Of a stretch of 64,000 nucleotides of DNA, positions 51,796 through 61,659 are shown in pieces. Source of the stretch: Pseudomonas sp. AN-1 (lineage in GTDB: Bacteria > Pseudomonadota > Gammaproteobacteria > Pseudomonadales > Pseudomonadaceae); NCBI RefSeq assembly GCF_034057115.1, contig NZ_CP139195.1:3658001-3722000 (forward strand), written 5' to 3'. The position numbers were made by a program, and so were the translations under genes. Numbering within the stretch: the first letter of the stretch is position 1; each line of letters opens with the position of its first letter. Below the pieces are notes generated by a model, which did no database searches, was not told the DNA's origin, and saw only the letters and a list, made by a program, of their open reading frames with translations.

Positions 51796-53157
51796 TTACT
51801 TCAGGGCCTTCCAGCCCCTGAGCATCCACAGGGTCTGCACCTGCGCGGCGCGCGCCTGCAGCACTTCCTCGTCGGCCGGGCGGTTGGCCAGCTCGACCAG
51901 CTTGTGCAGCTCGCCGTACAGGCGGTCGGCCTCGGGGATGTCCAGCACGCCGCGGGCCGGACGCAGCCAGGCGGCCATGCGCTCCAGGCGCGGCAACTGT
52001 TCGGTCAGGTCGTAGGGCTGGCGCTGGTAGCGCTCCAGCGGCAGGGCGGCGATCTCCTCGCCCAGCTGGCGGGCCAGCCAGCGGCCGAAGGCGGCGGCGC
52101 CGGCACGCTGGCCGCGCTCGTTGCGCTGCTCGGTCCAGGCGCGGCTGAGCAGCCAGCGCGAGGCCTGCAGCGAGAACAGCCCCCAGCGCGTCTGCCCGAG
52201 TTCCTCGGCGAACTGCTCGGGAGCGGCCTGGCGCACGGCGTCGTCGTCCTGGCCGGCCTGCACGTGCGGGCGCCAGTCCTCGAGCAGGGCATCCAGCGCT
52301 TCGCGCAGCTCGCGCGAGCTGGCGCGCGGCGCGGCCTGGCCGAGGCTGCCGAGCAGGGCGCGCAGGTCGATGAGCTGCTGCAGCCACTGCTCCAGCAGCT
52401 TCCAGTGGCCGTTGAAGCGGTACTGCTCGGCCAGCCGCTGGCTGTTGCCCAGCAGTTGCCAGGCCAGCGCGGCGAAGGCGTCGTCCAGCGTCATGGCCGC
52501 GTCGAGCGCCGGCTCCGGCAGGCTGACGCTGTAGCAGGCCGGGTCGAACAGCCGGTAGCCGCGCTCGGCCTTGCTGATGTCGCAGGGCATCAGCGGCAGG
52601 GTGGCGGCCAGTTCGGCGGCCAGCTCCAGCAGCGCGGCGGGGTCGCCCTCGCGCAGCTCCAGCTCCAGCTCGCAGATTTCCTCTTCCTGCTTGCCGGCGA
52701 TCACCTTGCCCAGATCCAGCGCAGCCTCGATCACCACCTTGGCCTTGCCGCGGCCCCAGGCGATCTCGGCCCGGTCGCGGACGAAGTCGGTGGTGAAGAT
52801 CGGCTTGAGGCTCTTCTTGTCCAGCCCGGCCAGCTCGGCCGGCCAGCACTCGTCGGTCAGCTTCTTCAGGTCCAGCCTGGCCTTGTCCAGGTACCAGTCC
52901 CACTCGTTGCGCTCGGACAGCCCGGCGACGCTCTGGCCGCGGCTCTTCAGGGTCTGGATGTGCTGCTCGCCGTCGCGGCGCAGGCGCAGGGCGACGCGGG
53001 CGCGGGCCAGGTCGCGCTCGGGGGTGTCGAAGTACTGGTTGAACAGCTCGGCGTGCTGCCAGCCGCTCTTGTTGCGCTTCTTCAGCAGCGGGTGCTCGCG
53101 CAGGGCGGCGAGGGTGGCGCGACTGGCGCGCAGCTTGATTTCGGTTTCTTTGACCAT
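51796..53157 (-). CDS. CYTH-CHAD domain protein (inorganic triphosphatase-like)
   Basis: The 453-residue protein has an N-terminal CYTH domain (about 1-200) with the ExExK motif at 4-8 (ETEIKLR). RRDGEQHIQTLKSRG and EICELELELREGD strands form the triphosphate tunnel. A C-terminal helical CHAD domain (about 215-440) has spaced basic and His residues. E. coli YgiF of this build hydrolyses tripolyphosphate, and CHAD domains bind polyphosphate. The neighbours upstream (DUF47 and phosphate transporter, divergent) fit a phosphate/polyphosphate theme. Confidence 0.92.
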   Translation of the reverse strand: MVKETEIKLRASRATLAALREHPLLKKRNKSGWQHAELFNQYFDTPERDLARARVALRLRRDGEQHIQTLKSRGQSVAGLSERNEWDWYLDKARLDLKKLTDECWPAELAGLDKKSLKPIFTTDFVRDRAEIAWGRGKAKVVIEAALDLGKVIAGKQEEEICELELELREGDPAALLELAAELAATLPLMPCDISKAERGYRLFDPACYSVSLPEPALDAAMTLDDAFAALAWQLLGNSQRLAEQYRFNGHWKLLEQWLQQLIDLRALLGSLGQAAPRASSRELREALDALLEDWRPHVQAGQDDDAVRQAAPEQFAEELGQTRWGLFSLQASRWLLSRAWTEQRNERGQRAGAAAFGRWLARQLGEEIAALPLERYQRQPYDLTEQLPRLERMAAWLRPARGVLDIPEADRLYGELHKLVELANRPADEEVLQARAAQVQTLWMLRGWKALK

Positions 53158-53235
53158 GACGGACGGGGTCCTGCCTTATCAGACAACTGTTACAGCGAAA
53201 TGATGGCGTGCTGGCGGGGGTGATGGCGGCGGATT

Positions 53236-53241
53236 TATAAT
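53236..53241 (+). promoter_or_regulatory. -10 box before the DUF47-pit genes
   Basis: TATAAT lies 35 bp before the DUF47 ATG with no clear -35 box. No Pho-box repeats could be recognised in the 113-bp divergent gap. Confidence 0.4.
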
Positions 53242-53270
53242 CAGGGTCCTTTTCAACAGGGTTTTACCCC

Positions 53271-53948
53271 ATGCCGATCAATCCCTTCGTCAGCCTGTTC
53301 GGGCGTTCCCCCATCGGGCCGATGCAGCAGCACATTGCCAAGGCACATGAGTGTGCTGCGAATCTCCTGCCCTTCTTCCAGGCCGTCGTCGCCGAGGACT
53401 GGCCGCGGGTGGAGCAGATTCAGCAGGAGATGTCGCGACTGGAGCAGGAAGCCGACAAGCTCAAGAAGAGCGTGCGCATCCATCTGCCGAAAAGCCTGTT
53501 CCTGCCGGTGCCGCGCTCGGACCTGCTCGAGCTGCTCAGTGTACAGGACAAAGTGGCCAACCGCGCCAAGGACATCGCCGGCCTGATGCTGGGTCGCCAG
53601 ATGACCATCCCGGCGGCGCTGCAGCCGCTGATGCTGGCCTACGTGCAGCGCACCGTCGACGCCAGCGCCCAGGCGCTGAAGGCGATGAACGAGCTGGACG
53701 AGCTGCTCGAGACCGGCTTCGCCGGCCGCGAGGCGACCCTGGTGGAAAACATGGTCGAGGAGCTTGAGGTCATCGAGCAGGATACCGACCGCCTGCAGAT
53801 CGAGGTGCGCCGCACCCTGTTCACGCTGGAGAAGGACCTGCCGCCGGTCGACGTGATGTTCCTCTACCAGATCATCGAGTGGATCGGTGACGTGGCCGAC
53901 CGCGCCGAGCGCGTCGGCAATCGTCTGGAGCAACTGCTGGCGCGCTAA
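53271..53948 (+). CDS. DUF47/TIGR00153 PhoU-like protein (Pit accessory)
   Basis: The 225-residue all-helical protein of the PhoU-like DUF47 family contains PIGPMQQHIAKAHECAANLLPFF, EEADKLKKSVRIHLPKSLFLPVPRSDLLELL and EVRRTLFTLEKDLPPVDVMFLY. Such genes regularly precede pit transporters and are thought to adjust their activity. It is 42 bp upstream of pit. Confidence 0.92.
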   Translation: MPINPFVSLFGRSPIGPMQQHIAKAHECAANLLPFFQAVVAEDWPRVEQIQQEMSRLEQEADKLKKSVRIHLPKSLFLPVPRSDLLELLSVQDKVANRAKDIAGLMLGRQMTIPAALQPLMLAYVQRTVDASAQALKAMNELDELLETGFAGREATLVENMVEELEVIEQDTDRLQIEVRRTLFTLEKDLPPVDVMFLYQIIEWIGDVADRAERVGNRLEQLLAR

Positions 53949-53990
53949 GGGCGCCAGCGTTCTTTCTGATATCTCAACGAGAAATCATTT

Positions 53991-55256
53991 ATGTCTCTCA
54001 TCACGGATTACGGGTTCGTACTCCTCGTGCTCGCCTGCGCCTTCGGTTTCTTCATGGCCTGGGGTGTCGGCGCCAACGACGTGGCCAACGCCATGGGCAC
54101 TTCGGTCGGCTCCCGCGCGCTGACCATCAAACAGGCGATCCTGATCGCCATGGTCTTCGAGTTCTGCGGCGCCTACCTGGCCGGCGGCGAGGTGACCGAG
54201 ACCATCAAGAACGGCATCGTCGACGCGACGGTGATCACCCCCGACCTGATGGTGCTGGGCATGATGTCGGCGCTGCTGGCGGCCGGCACCTGGCTGATGG
54301 TGGCCACCGCCAAGGGCTGGCCGGTGTCCACCACCCACTCGATCATCGGTGCGGTGATCGGCTTCGCCGCGGTCGGCGTGTCGATGGACGCGGTGCAGTG
54401 GAGCGCCATCGGCCCGATCGTCGCCAGCTGGGTGGTCACCCCGTTCCTCTCCGGCCTGGTCGCCTTCGGCCTGTTCATGAGCGTGCAGAAACTGATCATC
54501 GACACCGACGAGCCGTTCCGCAACGCCAAGCGCTTCGTGCCGGTCTACATGTTCCTCACCGGCTTCATGGTCGCGCTGATGACCGTGACCAAGGGCCTCA
54601 AGCACGTCGGCCTGCACCTGTCCGGCAACCAGGGCATCCTGCTGGCGCTGGGCATCGGCGTGCTGGTGATGCTGCTCGGCATGGCCATCCTCAGCCGCAT
54701 CCAGGTGGATGGCGAGGCGGACAAGGGCTTCCACTATGCCAGCGTGGAGAAGGTGTTCGCCGTGCTGATGGTGTTCACCGCCTGCTCGATGGCCTTCGCC
54801 CACGGCGCCAACGACGTGGCCAACGCGGTCGGTCCGCTGGCCGGGATCGTCGGCGTGATCCAGTCCGGCGGCGCGGCGGACATCGCCGCCAAGTCGGCGG
54901 TTCCGGGCTGGGTGCTGCTGCTCGGTGCGATCGGCATCGTGGTCGGCCTGGCCACCTACGGCTACAAGGTGATCGCCACCATCGGCAAGGAAATCACCGA
55001 GCTGACCCCCAGCCGCGGCTTCGCCGCCGAGCTGGCCACCGCCTCCACCGTGGTCGGCGCCTCGGCCATCGGCCTGCCGGTGTCCACCACCCACACCCTG
55101 GTCGGCGCCGTGCTGGGCATCGGCCTGGCCCGCGGCATCGGCGCGCTGAACCTCGGCGTGATCGGGCGGATCTTCATGTCGTGGATCATCACCCTGCCGG
55201 CCGGCGCCATCCTGGCGATCCTGTTCTTCGAGATCCTCCAGGCGATCTTCGCCTGA
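53991..55256 (+). CDS. pit: Low-affinity inorganic phosphate transporter (Pit family)
   Basis: The 421-residue membrane protein has two copies of the Pit signature, GANDVANAMGTSVGSRAL (N-terminal) and GANDVANAVGPLAGIVG (C-terminal), and two PVSTTHSIIGAVIG / PVSTTHTLVGAVLG loops, giving an inverted repeat topology with about 10-12 helices. It imports metal-phosphate with protons. It is co-transcribed with the DUF47 gene. Confidence 0.95.
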   Translation: MSLITDYGFVLLVLACAFGFFMAWGVGANDVANAMGTSVGSRALTIKQAILIAMVFEFCGAYLAGGEVTETIKNGIVDATVITPDLMVLGMMSALLAAGTWLMVATAKGWPVSTTHSIIGAVIGFAAVGVSMDAVQWSAIGPIVASWVVTPFLSGLVAFGLFMSVQKLIIDTDEPFRNAKRFVPVYMFLTGFMVALMTVTKGLKHVGLHLSGNQGILLALGIGVLVMLLGMAILSRIQVDGEADKGFHYASVEKVFAVLMVFTACSMAFAHGANDVANAVGPLAGIVGVIQSGGAADIAAKSAVPGWVLLLGAIGIVVGLATYGYKVIATIGKEITELTPSRGFAAELATASTVVGASAIGLPVSTTHTLVGAVLGIGLARGIGALNLGVIGRIFMSWIITLPAGAILAILFFEILQAIFA

Positions 55257-55261
55257 TCCGG

Positions 55262-55294
55262 CCGCCGCGCCTGCCCGTGCGGGCGCGGCGGTTT
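55262..55294 (+). terminator. Terminator of the pit unit
   Basis: A 10-bp stem (CCGCCGCGCC/GGCGCGGCGG, 10-nt loop) is followed by TTT, 5 bp after the pit stop. Confidence 0.6.
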
Positions 55295-55314
55295 CCCCCT
55301 CGGCCCGCGCGGCC

Positions 55315-55320
55315 TATCAT
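55315..55320 (+). promoter_or_regulatory. -10 box of argE
   Basis: TATCAT lies 28 bp before the argE ATG, with a poor TTTCCC -35 at 17 bp. The context GGCCTATCATGC resembles that of the hisB -10 box. Confidence 0.35.
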
Positions 55321-55347
55321 GCAAGGCACTGTTTCCGGAGTGCCGCC

Positions 55348-56517
55348 ATGCCCCTTCCCAGCCTCAAGCAGCAGTTCGCCGAGCTGATCGCCCTGCCGAC
55401 GGTGAGCTGCACCCAGCCCAGCCTCGACCAGCCCAACCGCCCGCTGATCGAGCGCCTGGCCGGCTGGCTGACCGACCTCGGCTTCGCCTGCGAGATCCAG
55501 GACATCGCTCCCGGCAAGGCCAACCTGCTGGCGACCTACGGCTCCGGTCCCGGCGGCCTGGTGCTGGCCGGGCACAGCGACACCGTACCCTTCGACGCCG
55601 CGCTGTGGCGGAGCGACCCGCTGGCCCTGCGCGAGGCCGACGACCGCTGGTATGGCCTGGGCGTGTGCGACATGAAGGGCTTCTTCCCGCTGATCATCGA
55701 GGCGGTCAAGCCGCTGCTCGACCGGCCGTTCCGCCAGCCGCTGCTGATCCTCGCCACCTGCGACGAGGAAAGCTCGATGAGCGGCGCGCGCGCCCTGGCC
55801 GAGGCCGGCCGCCCGCTGGGCCGCGCCGCGGTGATCGGCGAGCCGACCGGCCTCAAGCCGATCCGCCTGCACAAGGGCGTGATGATGGAGCGCATCGACA
55901 TCCATGGGCAGAGCGGCCATTCCTCCGACCCGACGCTCGGGCGCAGTGCGCTGGAGGCCATGCACGCGGCGATCGGCGAGCTGCTCGCCCTGCGCGGCCA
56001 GTGGCAGAAGGAGTTCAGCAACCCGCTGTTCAACGTGCCGCAGCCGACCCTCAATCTGGGCTGCATCCACGGCGGCGACAATCCCAACCGCATCTGCGGC
56101 CAGTGTGCCCTGGAGTTCGACCTGCGCCCGCTGCCGGGCATGGACCCCGAGCAGCTGCGCGCGGCGATCCGCGCCAAGCTGCAGCCGCTGGCCGAGCAGC
56201 GCGGCGTGCGCATCGACTACGGGCCGATCTTCCCTGGCGTGCCGCCGTTCGAGCAGGCGGCGGACAGCGAGCTGGTGCGCCTGGCCGAGCGCCTCACCGG
56301 CCAGGCGGCCGAGGCGGTGGCCTTCGGTACCGAGGCGCCCTACCTGCAGCAGCTCGGTTGCGAGACCATCGTCCTCGGCCCCGGAGACATCGCCTGCGCC
56401 CACCAGCCGGACGAGTACCTCGACCTGGCGCGCATCGCGCCGACCGTCGAGCTGCTGCGCCAGCTGATCGGGCATTATTGCCTCGACGCCCAACCGACGC
56501 CGCCGGCGCGAACTTGA
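55348..56517 (+). CDS. argE: Acetylornithine deacetylase ArgE
   Basis: The 389-residue M20 metallohydrolase removes acetyl from N-acetylornithine. Zinc ligands and catalytic acids are visible in LAGHSDTVPFD, GLGVCDMKG, ATCDEESSMSGA (catalytic Glu) and VIGEPTGLKP, with the last ligand His in IACAHQPDEYLDL. The lid domain includes GQSGHSSDPTLG. It is next to argA, so the first and a later step of arginine synthesis are adjacent. Confidence 0.95.
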   Translation: MPLPSLKQQFAELIALPTVSCTQPSLDQPNRPLIERLAGWLTDLGFACEIQDIAPGKANLLATYGSGPGGLVLAGHSDTVPFDAALWRSDPLALREADDRWYGLGVCDMKGFFPLIIEAVKPLLDRPFRQPLLILATCDEESSMSGARALAEAGRPLGRAAVIGEPTGLKPIRLHKGVMMERIDIHGQSGHSSDPTLGRSALEAMHAAIGELLALRGQWQKEFSNPLFNVPQPTLNLGCIHGGDNPNRICGQCALEFDLRPLPGMDPEQLRAAIRAKLQPLAEQRGVRIDYGPIFPGVPPFEQAADSELVRLAERLTGQAAEAVAFGTEAPYLQQLGCETIVLGPGDIACAHQPDEYLDLARIAPTVELLRQLIGHYCLDAQPTPPART

Positions 56518-56519
56518 TC

Positions 56520-56612
56520 CGATCGCTCCCACGCTCCCGCGTGGGTGCGTCGCCCGGGACGCTCGGCGTCCGCTTTTCCATGGCCGGGGACGCCCAGCGT
56601 CCGGGCCGGGTG
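56520..56612. repeat. Palindromic intergenic repeat (family A, second copy)
   Basis: CTCCCACGC-tccc-GCGTGGG, GGGACGC-tcg-GCGTCC and GGGGACGC-cca-GCGTCC hairpins lie in the 142-bp gap between argE and argA. They have the same unit sequences as the element between hisA and hisF. Confidence 0.75.
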
Positions 56613-56659
56613 CCTGCGCCGGAGCATCGGCACCCCCAGTACCCACAGGCAGGTTCTTC

Positions 56660-57958
56660 ATGCACGACTACGTCAACTGGCTGCGCCACGCCACCCCCTA
56701 CATCAACGCCCACCGCGACCGCACCTTCGTGGTCATGCTGCCGGGCGAGGGGGTCGAGCACCCCAACTTCGCCAACATCGTCCACGACCTGGTGCTGCTG
56801 CACAGCCTCGGCGTGCGCCTGGTGCTGGTCCACGGCTCGCGTCCGCAGATCGAGGCGCGCCTCGCCGCCCGCGGCCTGGCGCCGCGCTACCACCACGGCC
56901 TGCGGGTCACCGACGGGCCTACCCTGGAATGCGTGGTCGAAGCGGTCGGCGGCCTGCGCCTGGGCATCGAGGCGCGCCTGTCGATGGACATGGCCGCCTC
57001 GCCGATGCAGGGCGCGCGCCTGCGCGTGGCCGGCGGCAACCTGGTCACCGCGCGGCCGATCGGCGTGGTCGACGGCGTCGACTACCAGCACACCGGCCTG
57101 GTGCGACGCATCGACCGCAAGGGCATCGAGCGCCTGCTCGACGAGCGGCGCATCGTCCTCTTGTCGTCGCTGGGCTACTCGCCGACCGGCGAGATCTTCA
57201 ACCTGGCCTGCGAGGACGTGGCGATGAGCGCGGCCATCGACCTGCAGGCCGAGAAGCTGATCCTGTTCGGCGCCGCCCGCGGCCTGCTCGACGAGGCCGG
57301 CCAGTTGGTCCGCGAGCTGCGCCCGCAGCAGGTGCCGCCGCACCTGGCGCGCCTCGGCAGCGACTACCAGGGCGAGTTGCTCGACGCCGCTGCCCAGGCC
57401 TGCCGCGGCGGCGTGCGGCGCAGCCACATCGTCAGCTACGCCGAGGACGGCGCGCTGCTCAACGAGCTGTTCACCCGCGACGGCGCCGGCACCCTAGTGG
57501 CCCAGGAGCAGTTCGAGCAGCTGCGCGAGGCGGGCATCGACGACGTCGGCGGCCTGCTCGAGCTGATCCGCCCGCTGGAGGAGCAGGGCATCCTGGTGCG
57601 CCGCTCGCGCGAGGTGCTGGAGCGCGAGATCGGCCAGTTCAGCATCGTCGAGCGCGACGGCCTGATCATCGCCTGCGCCGCGCTCTATCCGGTGCCGGAC
57701 TCCGACTGGGGTGAGCTGGCCTGCCTGGCCGTGCACCCCGAATACCGCCAGGGCGGGCGCGGCGACCAGCTGCTCGAACGCATCGAGCAGCGCGCCCGCG
57801 CCCAGGGCCTGAAGACCCTGTTCGTGCTCACCACCCGCACCGCCCACTGGTTCCAGGAGCGCGGCTTCAAGCCGTGCAGCGTCGACCGCCTGCCGCCGGC
57901 GCGCGCTTCGCTGTACAACTTCCAGAGGCAGTCGAAGGTGTTCGAGAAGCCGCTGTAG
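56660..57958 (+). CDS. argA: N-acetylglutamate synthase ArgA
   Basis: The 432-residue enzyme acetylates glutamate, the first step of arginine synthesis. An N-terminal amino-acid-kinase-like domain (about 1-280; VVMLPGEGVEHPNF, LVLVHGSRPQIEARLAARG) carries arginine feedback binding. A C-terminal GNAT domain (about 290-432; LACLAVHPEYRQGGRGDQLLERIE, TRTAHWFQERGFKP) is catalytic. A GC-rich stem at 57969-57990 without a T-run follows the gene. Confidence 0.96.
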   Translation: MHDYVNWLRHATPYINAHRDRTFVVMLPGEGVEHPNFANIVHDLVLLHSLGVRLVLVHGSRPQIEARLAARGLAPRYHHGLRVTDGPTLECVVEAVGGLRLGIEARLSMDMAASPMQGARLRVAGGNLVTARPIGVVDGVDYQHTGLVRRIDRKGIERLLDERRIVLLSSLGYSPTGEIFNLACEDVAMSAAIDLQAEKLILFGAARGLLDEAGQLVRELRPQQVPPHLARLGSDYQGELLDAAAQACRGGVRRSHIVSYAEDGALLNELFTRDGAGTLVAQEQFEQLREAGIDDVGGLLELIRPLEEQGILVRRSREVLEREIGQFSIVERDGLIIACAALYPVPDSDWGELACLAVHPEYRQGGRGDQLLERIEQRARAQGLKTLFVLTTRTAHWFQERGFKPCSVDRLPPARASLYNFQRQSKVFEKPL

Positions 57959-58167
57959 CGCCCGTCGCCGCCGGGACCGGTGTCCCGGCGCGCGGACTGT
58001 CCCGATTTCGGGATGGTGTTTCCTGATGTTTTATCTTGTTGTGTGAAATGGTCGTCCTTATCCTTGACGAGCAGGCCATGTTTTTGACGAAACGGAGTGC
58101 TGGAAGCCATTGCCGAATCACATGGTCGTGATTTTTTGACGGATCGCGTTTCGCCGAGGATGCTTCG

Positions 58168-58662
58168 ATGACTGTGTTCAGGATGTTGCTGCCCCTGCTG
58201 GTGGCTGTAGTACCGGCTGCTCCCGCCCTGGCCGAGGTTGACAGCTTCATGGAGGCCCTGCGGGTCATCGAGGATCAGGATGGACGCGAGACCTTCGAGG
58301 AAGCCAGGTCGGCGCGTCCCGGCGAAGTCATCGAATACCGCCTCACCTACAAGAACAGCGAAAGCACCCCGGTCTCCCAGCTGAAGGTCAAGGGCCCGGT
58401 GCCCGCCGGCACCCGCTACGTGGCGGACAGTGCCCGCAGCGACGTGCGCGCACGCCTGCGCTTCAGCCACGACGGTGGCGTCACCTGGCAGGCCGCTCCG
58501 CTCAAGCGCAAGGCTGCGGACGGCAAGGGCGAGGAAGTGGTGCCGCCCGAACACTACTCCCACGTGCAGTGGACTGCCGGACAGCCCCTCGAGAAGGGCA
58601 AGCCGCAGACCTATTCCTATCGCGTCCAGGTCGCCGAGCCGGAGAAGCCCGGCACGCCCTGA
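58168..58662 (+). CDS. Small exported DUF11-like protein
   Basis: The 164-residue protein has a signal peptide (1-22, LLPLLVAVVPAAPALA) and one DUF11-like beta-sandwich (about 45-155): GEVIEYRLTYKNSESTPVSQ, then VPAGTRYVADSA and a C-terminal YSYRVQV strand. It has no cysteines or membrane anchor after the signal. It precedes two larger proteins of the same general repeat type and may form a surface complex with them. The 209 bp upstream are AT-richer but show no convincing promoter. Confidence 0.75.
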   Translation: MTVFRMLLPLLVAVVPAAPALAEVDSFMEALRVIEDQDGRETFEEARSARPGEVIEYRLTYKNSESTPVSQLKVKGPVPAGTRYVADSARSDVRARLRFSHDGGVTWQAAPLKRKAADGKGEEVVPPEHYSHVQWTAGQPLEKGKPQTYSYRVQVAEPEKPGTP

Positions 58663-58867
58663 CCGCCCGCCGATCGCCCGCCCATAGCCAGGCCGCGCCC
58701 CCGCACCGGGGCATGGCGGCCGGCCTGCGCGCGCTTTCCACGCATCCGACCCCGTCGACCGGTTTCCGGCGGCCTGCCCGGCAGGCTGTCCATCCCTGCG
58801 CTCGTCGCGACTTCCCAGCCCAGTAGAGCCAAGGGCGTTCTGCGCCTGCAATCAAGGAGAGTGTTCC

Positions 58868-61537
58868 ATGACAGAAACAATACCAGGAGGTGTCGGCGGG
58901 AATGCCGGCACCATTCGATCGATGGAGTGGCAGAAGAGGATCTGGCTCGCCCTGATCGTCGTGCTGACCCTGGCGGTGAGTGCGCTGCTGTCGGCGCAGG
59001 CCTTCGCCGCCGCACCGCCGGCCGGCTCGATCATCGGCAACCAGGCCACCGCCAGCTACGTGGACGTGGGCGGCAATGCCCGCACCACCACCTCCAACCT
59101 GGTCGAAACCAACATCCTGCAGGTGGCCGGCGTGGACGTCGAGTCCGACCAGAACAAGGTCGCGGCGCCCAGCTCGACCATCTACCTGCCGCACACCGTC
59201 ACCAACACCGGTAACGGCAACGACATCTACGATCTGGTCGCGGCCCAGGTGGCCGGCGGCGGCTTCGCCTTCGGCAGCATAACCGTCTATGCCGATGCCG
59301 ACGGCGACGGCGTGCCGGACAACTTCGATGCGCTCGCCGTGACCCCGACCCTGCCGGCGGGCGGCAGCTACAACGTCGTGATCGCCGCCCAGGTGCCGGC
59401 CGGCGCCCTGGCTGCCCAGGCCAGCCAGCTGACCCTCACCGCCACCAGCCAGTACACCGGCAGCGTGACCGACACCAACACCGACACCGTGACCGTTTCC
59501 GGCGACGTGGCCGTGGTGCCGGTGACCAAGGCGCTGAGCCTGCAGTCCGGTCCGGTGGGCAGCGAGGTCGAAGTCACCCTGACCTATACCAACAACGGTA
59601 CCCGTGCCGCCACCGACCTGACCCTCACCGACCTGCTGGACAACCGCTACGAGTACGTGGCCGGCACCGGTCGCTGGAGCGTCAGCGGGACCGGCACCGC
59701 GCTGACCGACGACAACAGCGCCGATCCGGCCGGCATCGCCTACGAGGTGAGCGGGCAGAGCGTCGCGGCGGTGATCGCCAGCGTCGCTCCGGGCCAGTCC
59801 GGCTGGGTGCGTTTCAAGGCGCGCATCAAGGCGGCCACCGCCCCGGGCCTGGTGCCGAACAAGGCCACGGTCGCATACGGCAACGGCGCCACCACCGTCA
59901 GCGACGAGACCAACATCTCCAACTTCACCGTGACCCAGAGCGCCGCCGTCAAGCTTTCCGACGAGTCCTCGAGCAGCGATTCCGACGGCAACCAGAACGA
60001 CGTGGTCAGCAGCGCCGCCGTGCCGCAGGGGTCGACCCTGACCTTCGACAACGTCGTGGTCAACCAGGGCAACGGCGTCGATACCTTCGACATCACCTAC
60101 AGCAACGTCAGTTTCCCGGCCGGCACCAGCTTCCAGCTGCGCGGCGCCGACGGCACTCCGCTGACCGACAGCAACGGCAACGGCATCCCGGACAGCGGCC
60201 CGCTGGCGCCGGGGGCGAGCTTCCACGTGCACCTGCGCGTGATCCTGCCCAACAGCGCTGCCGGCAGCGGTCCGTTCGACGTGACCAAGACCGCCACCTC
60301 GCAGGTCAACCCGAGCGTGAAGGACAGCGTGACCGACCGCCTGCTGGCCATCACCGCCAACTCGGTCGACCTGACCAACGACAGCGCCGGCGCCGGCGCC
60401 CCGGGTGCCGGCGTGCAGCCGACCGGTGAAGCTGCGGCGGTGACCACCAACTCGGTGAAGCCGGGCCAGACCACGGCCTTCACCCTGTTCGTCAACAACA
60501 ACAGCGCGGTGCTCGACAGCTACAACCTGGCGGCCAGCACCAACAACACCTTCGCCGCGCTGAGCCTGCCGGCCGGCTGGAGCGTGACCTTCCGCAACGC
60601 GGCCACCGGCGCGGTGATCAGCAACACCGGCACCATCGCTGCCGGCGCCAGCCTGCGGATCACCGCCGAGGTGGCCGTGCCGGCCGGCGCGACGCCGGGC
60701 ACCACCAGCCTGTTCTTCCGTGCGCTGTCGCCGACCAGCGGCGCGCTGGACGTCAAGCACGACGCGGTGACCGTCGACCAGGTGGTCGACCTGTCGGTGA
60801 CGCCGAACAACACCTCGCAGGTGTTCGCCGGCGGCCAGGTGGTCTACTCCCACACCCTGAACAACAACGGCAACGTCGGCGTCAGCGCTGCGTCCCTGAG
60901 CAACAGCGATTCCGCTGCGCTGTGGAGTTCGCTGATCTGGTACGACCTGGACGGCAACGGCGCCATCGGTGCCGGCGACGTGCGCGTCGACAACGTCGAC
61001 GACATCCTGGCGGCCAATCCGGCGCTGGGCGCCACCCTGGCGCCCGGAGCCCAGGTACCGCTGCTGATCCAGGTGTTCGCGCCGTCCGGCGCCAACAACG
61101 GCGCGGCCAACACCACCTCGGTCGGTGTTTCCGCCGTCGGCGACGCGGACGCCACCAACAACCAGGCCACCGACACCTCCATCGTGGTGTCCGGCGACGT
61201 GCAGGTCATCAAGCGCCAGGCGCTGGATGCGACCTGCGACGGCACCGCCGACGGCAGCTTCACCGCCACCGGCCGCCTGGACGCCAGGCCGGGTGCCTGC
61301 CTGATCTACGAGGTCACCCTGCGCAACCTCGGCACCCAGCCGATCAGCGCGGCGAGCATCTCCGACACCACGCCGACCTTCACCAGCTACGTCGGCAACA
61401 GCGCCGTCACCGTGCCGGCCGGCAACGTCAACAGTGCTCCGGCCAACGGCGCCAGCGGCCAGGTGGTGGCGAACTTCGCCAGCGTGGCTTCCGGCAGCTC
61501 CGCGGTCCTGACCTTCCGCGTGAAGATCGACCAGTAA
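58868..61537 (+). CDS. Large exported DUF11-repeat protein
   Basis: The 889-residue protein has a long signal region: 18 polar residues before MEWQKRIWLALIVVLTLAVS, cleavage near AFA. The mature protein starts PPAGSIIGNQATASYVDVGG and contains about five to six beta-sandwich repeats with LPHTVTNTGNGNDIYDL, VTLTYTNNGTRAATDLTLTD, VVNQGNGVDTFDITY and YEVTLRNLGTQPISAASISD motifs (DUF11/conserved-repeat type). It has Asp-rich YADADGDGVPDNFD-like turns that could bind calcium. AAGGAGAG precedes ATG 58868, supporting the long leader. No C-terminal anchor or sorting signal is seen. The 205 bp before it show nothing further. Confidence 0.8.
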   Translation: MTETIPGGVGGNAGTIRSMEWQKRIWLALIVVLTLAVSALLSAQAFAAAPPAGSIIGNQATASYVDVGGNARTTTSNLVETNILQVAGVDVESDQNKVAAPSSTIYLPHTVTNTGNGNDIYDLVAAQVAGGGFAFGSITVYADADGDGVPDNFDALAVTPTLPAGGSYNVVIAAQVPAGALAAQASQLTLTATSQYTGSVTDTNTDTVTVSGDVAVVPVTKALSLQSGPVGSEVEVTLTYTNNGTRAATDLTLTDLLDNRYEYVAGTGRWSVSGTGTALTDDNSADPAGIAYEVSGQSVAAVIASVAPGQSGWVRFKARIKAATAPGLVPNKATVAYGNGATTVSDETNISNFTVTQSAAVKLSDESSSSDSDGNQNDVVSSAAVPQGSTLTFDNVVVNQGNGVDTFDITYSNVSFPAGTSFQLRGADGTPLTDSNGNGIPDSGPLAPGASFHVHLRVILPNSAAGSGPFDVTKTATSQVNPSVKDSVTDRLLAITANSVDLTNDSAGAGAPGAGVQPTGEAAAVTTNSVKPGQTTAFTLFVNNNSAVLDSYNLAASTNNTFAALSLPAGWSVTFRNAATGAVISNTGTIAAGASLRITAEVAVPAGATPGTTSLFFRALSPTSGALDVKHDAVTVDQVVDLSVTPNNTSQVFAGGQVVYSHTLNNNGNVGVSAASLSNSDSAALWSSLIWYDLDGNGAIGAGDVRVDNVDDILAANPALGATLAPGAQVPLLIQVFAPSGANNGAANTTSVGVSAVGDADATNNQATDTSIVVSGDVQVIKRQALDATCDGTADGSFTATGRLDARPGACLIYEVTLRNLGTQPISAASISDTTPTFTSYVGNSAVTVPAGNVNSAPANGASGQVVANFASVASGSSAVLTFRVKIDQ

Positions 61538-61550
61538 GCCCCCGGTGCCG

Positions 61551-61578
61551 GGGCCGGCGGGCGCTGCCCGCCGGGCCC
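61551..61578 (+). terminator. GC-rich hairpin between the two large DUF11 genes
   Basis: A strong stem (GGCCGGCGGGC with GCCCGCCGGGCC, small mismatch) starts 13 bp after the stop codon. There is no T-run, so it could be a weak terminator or only an mRNA structure. Confidence 0.35.
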
Positions 61579-61659
61579 GGCCCTTGCGAACAATCTGGCG
61601 CCGGGGGCTTCCCCGGTGCCGACTCCGGCAATCCCGTCCACGAGTTTCCGCGCCCCTCC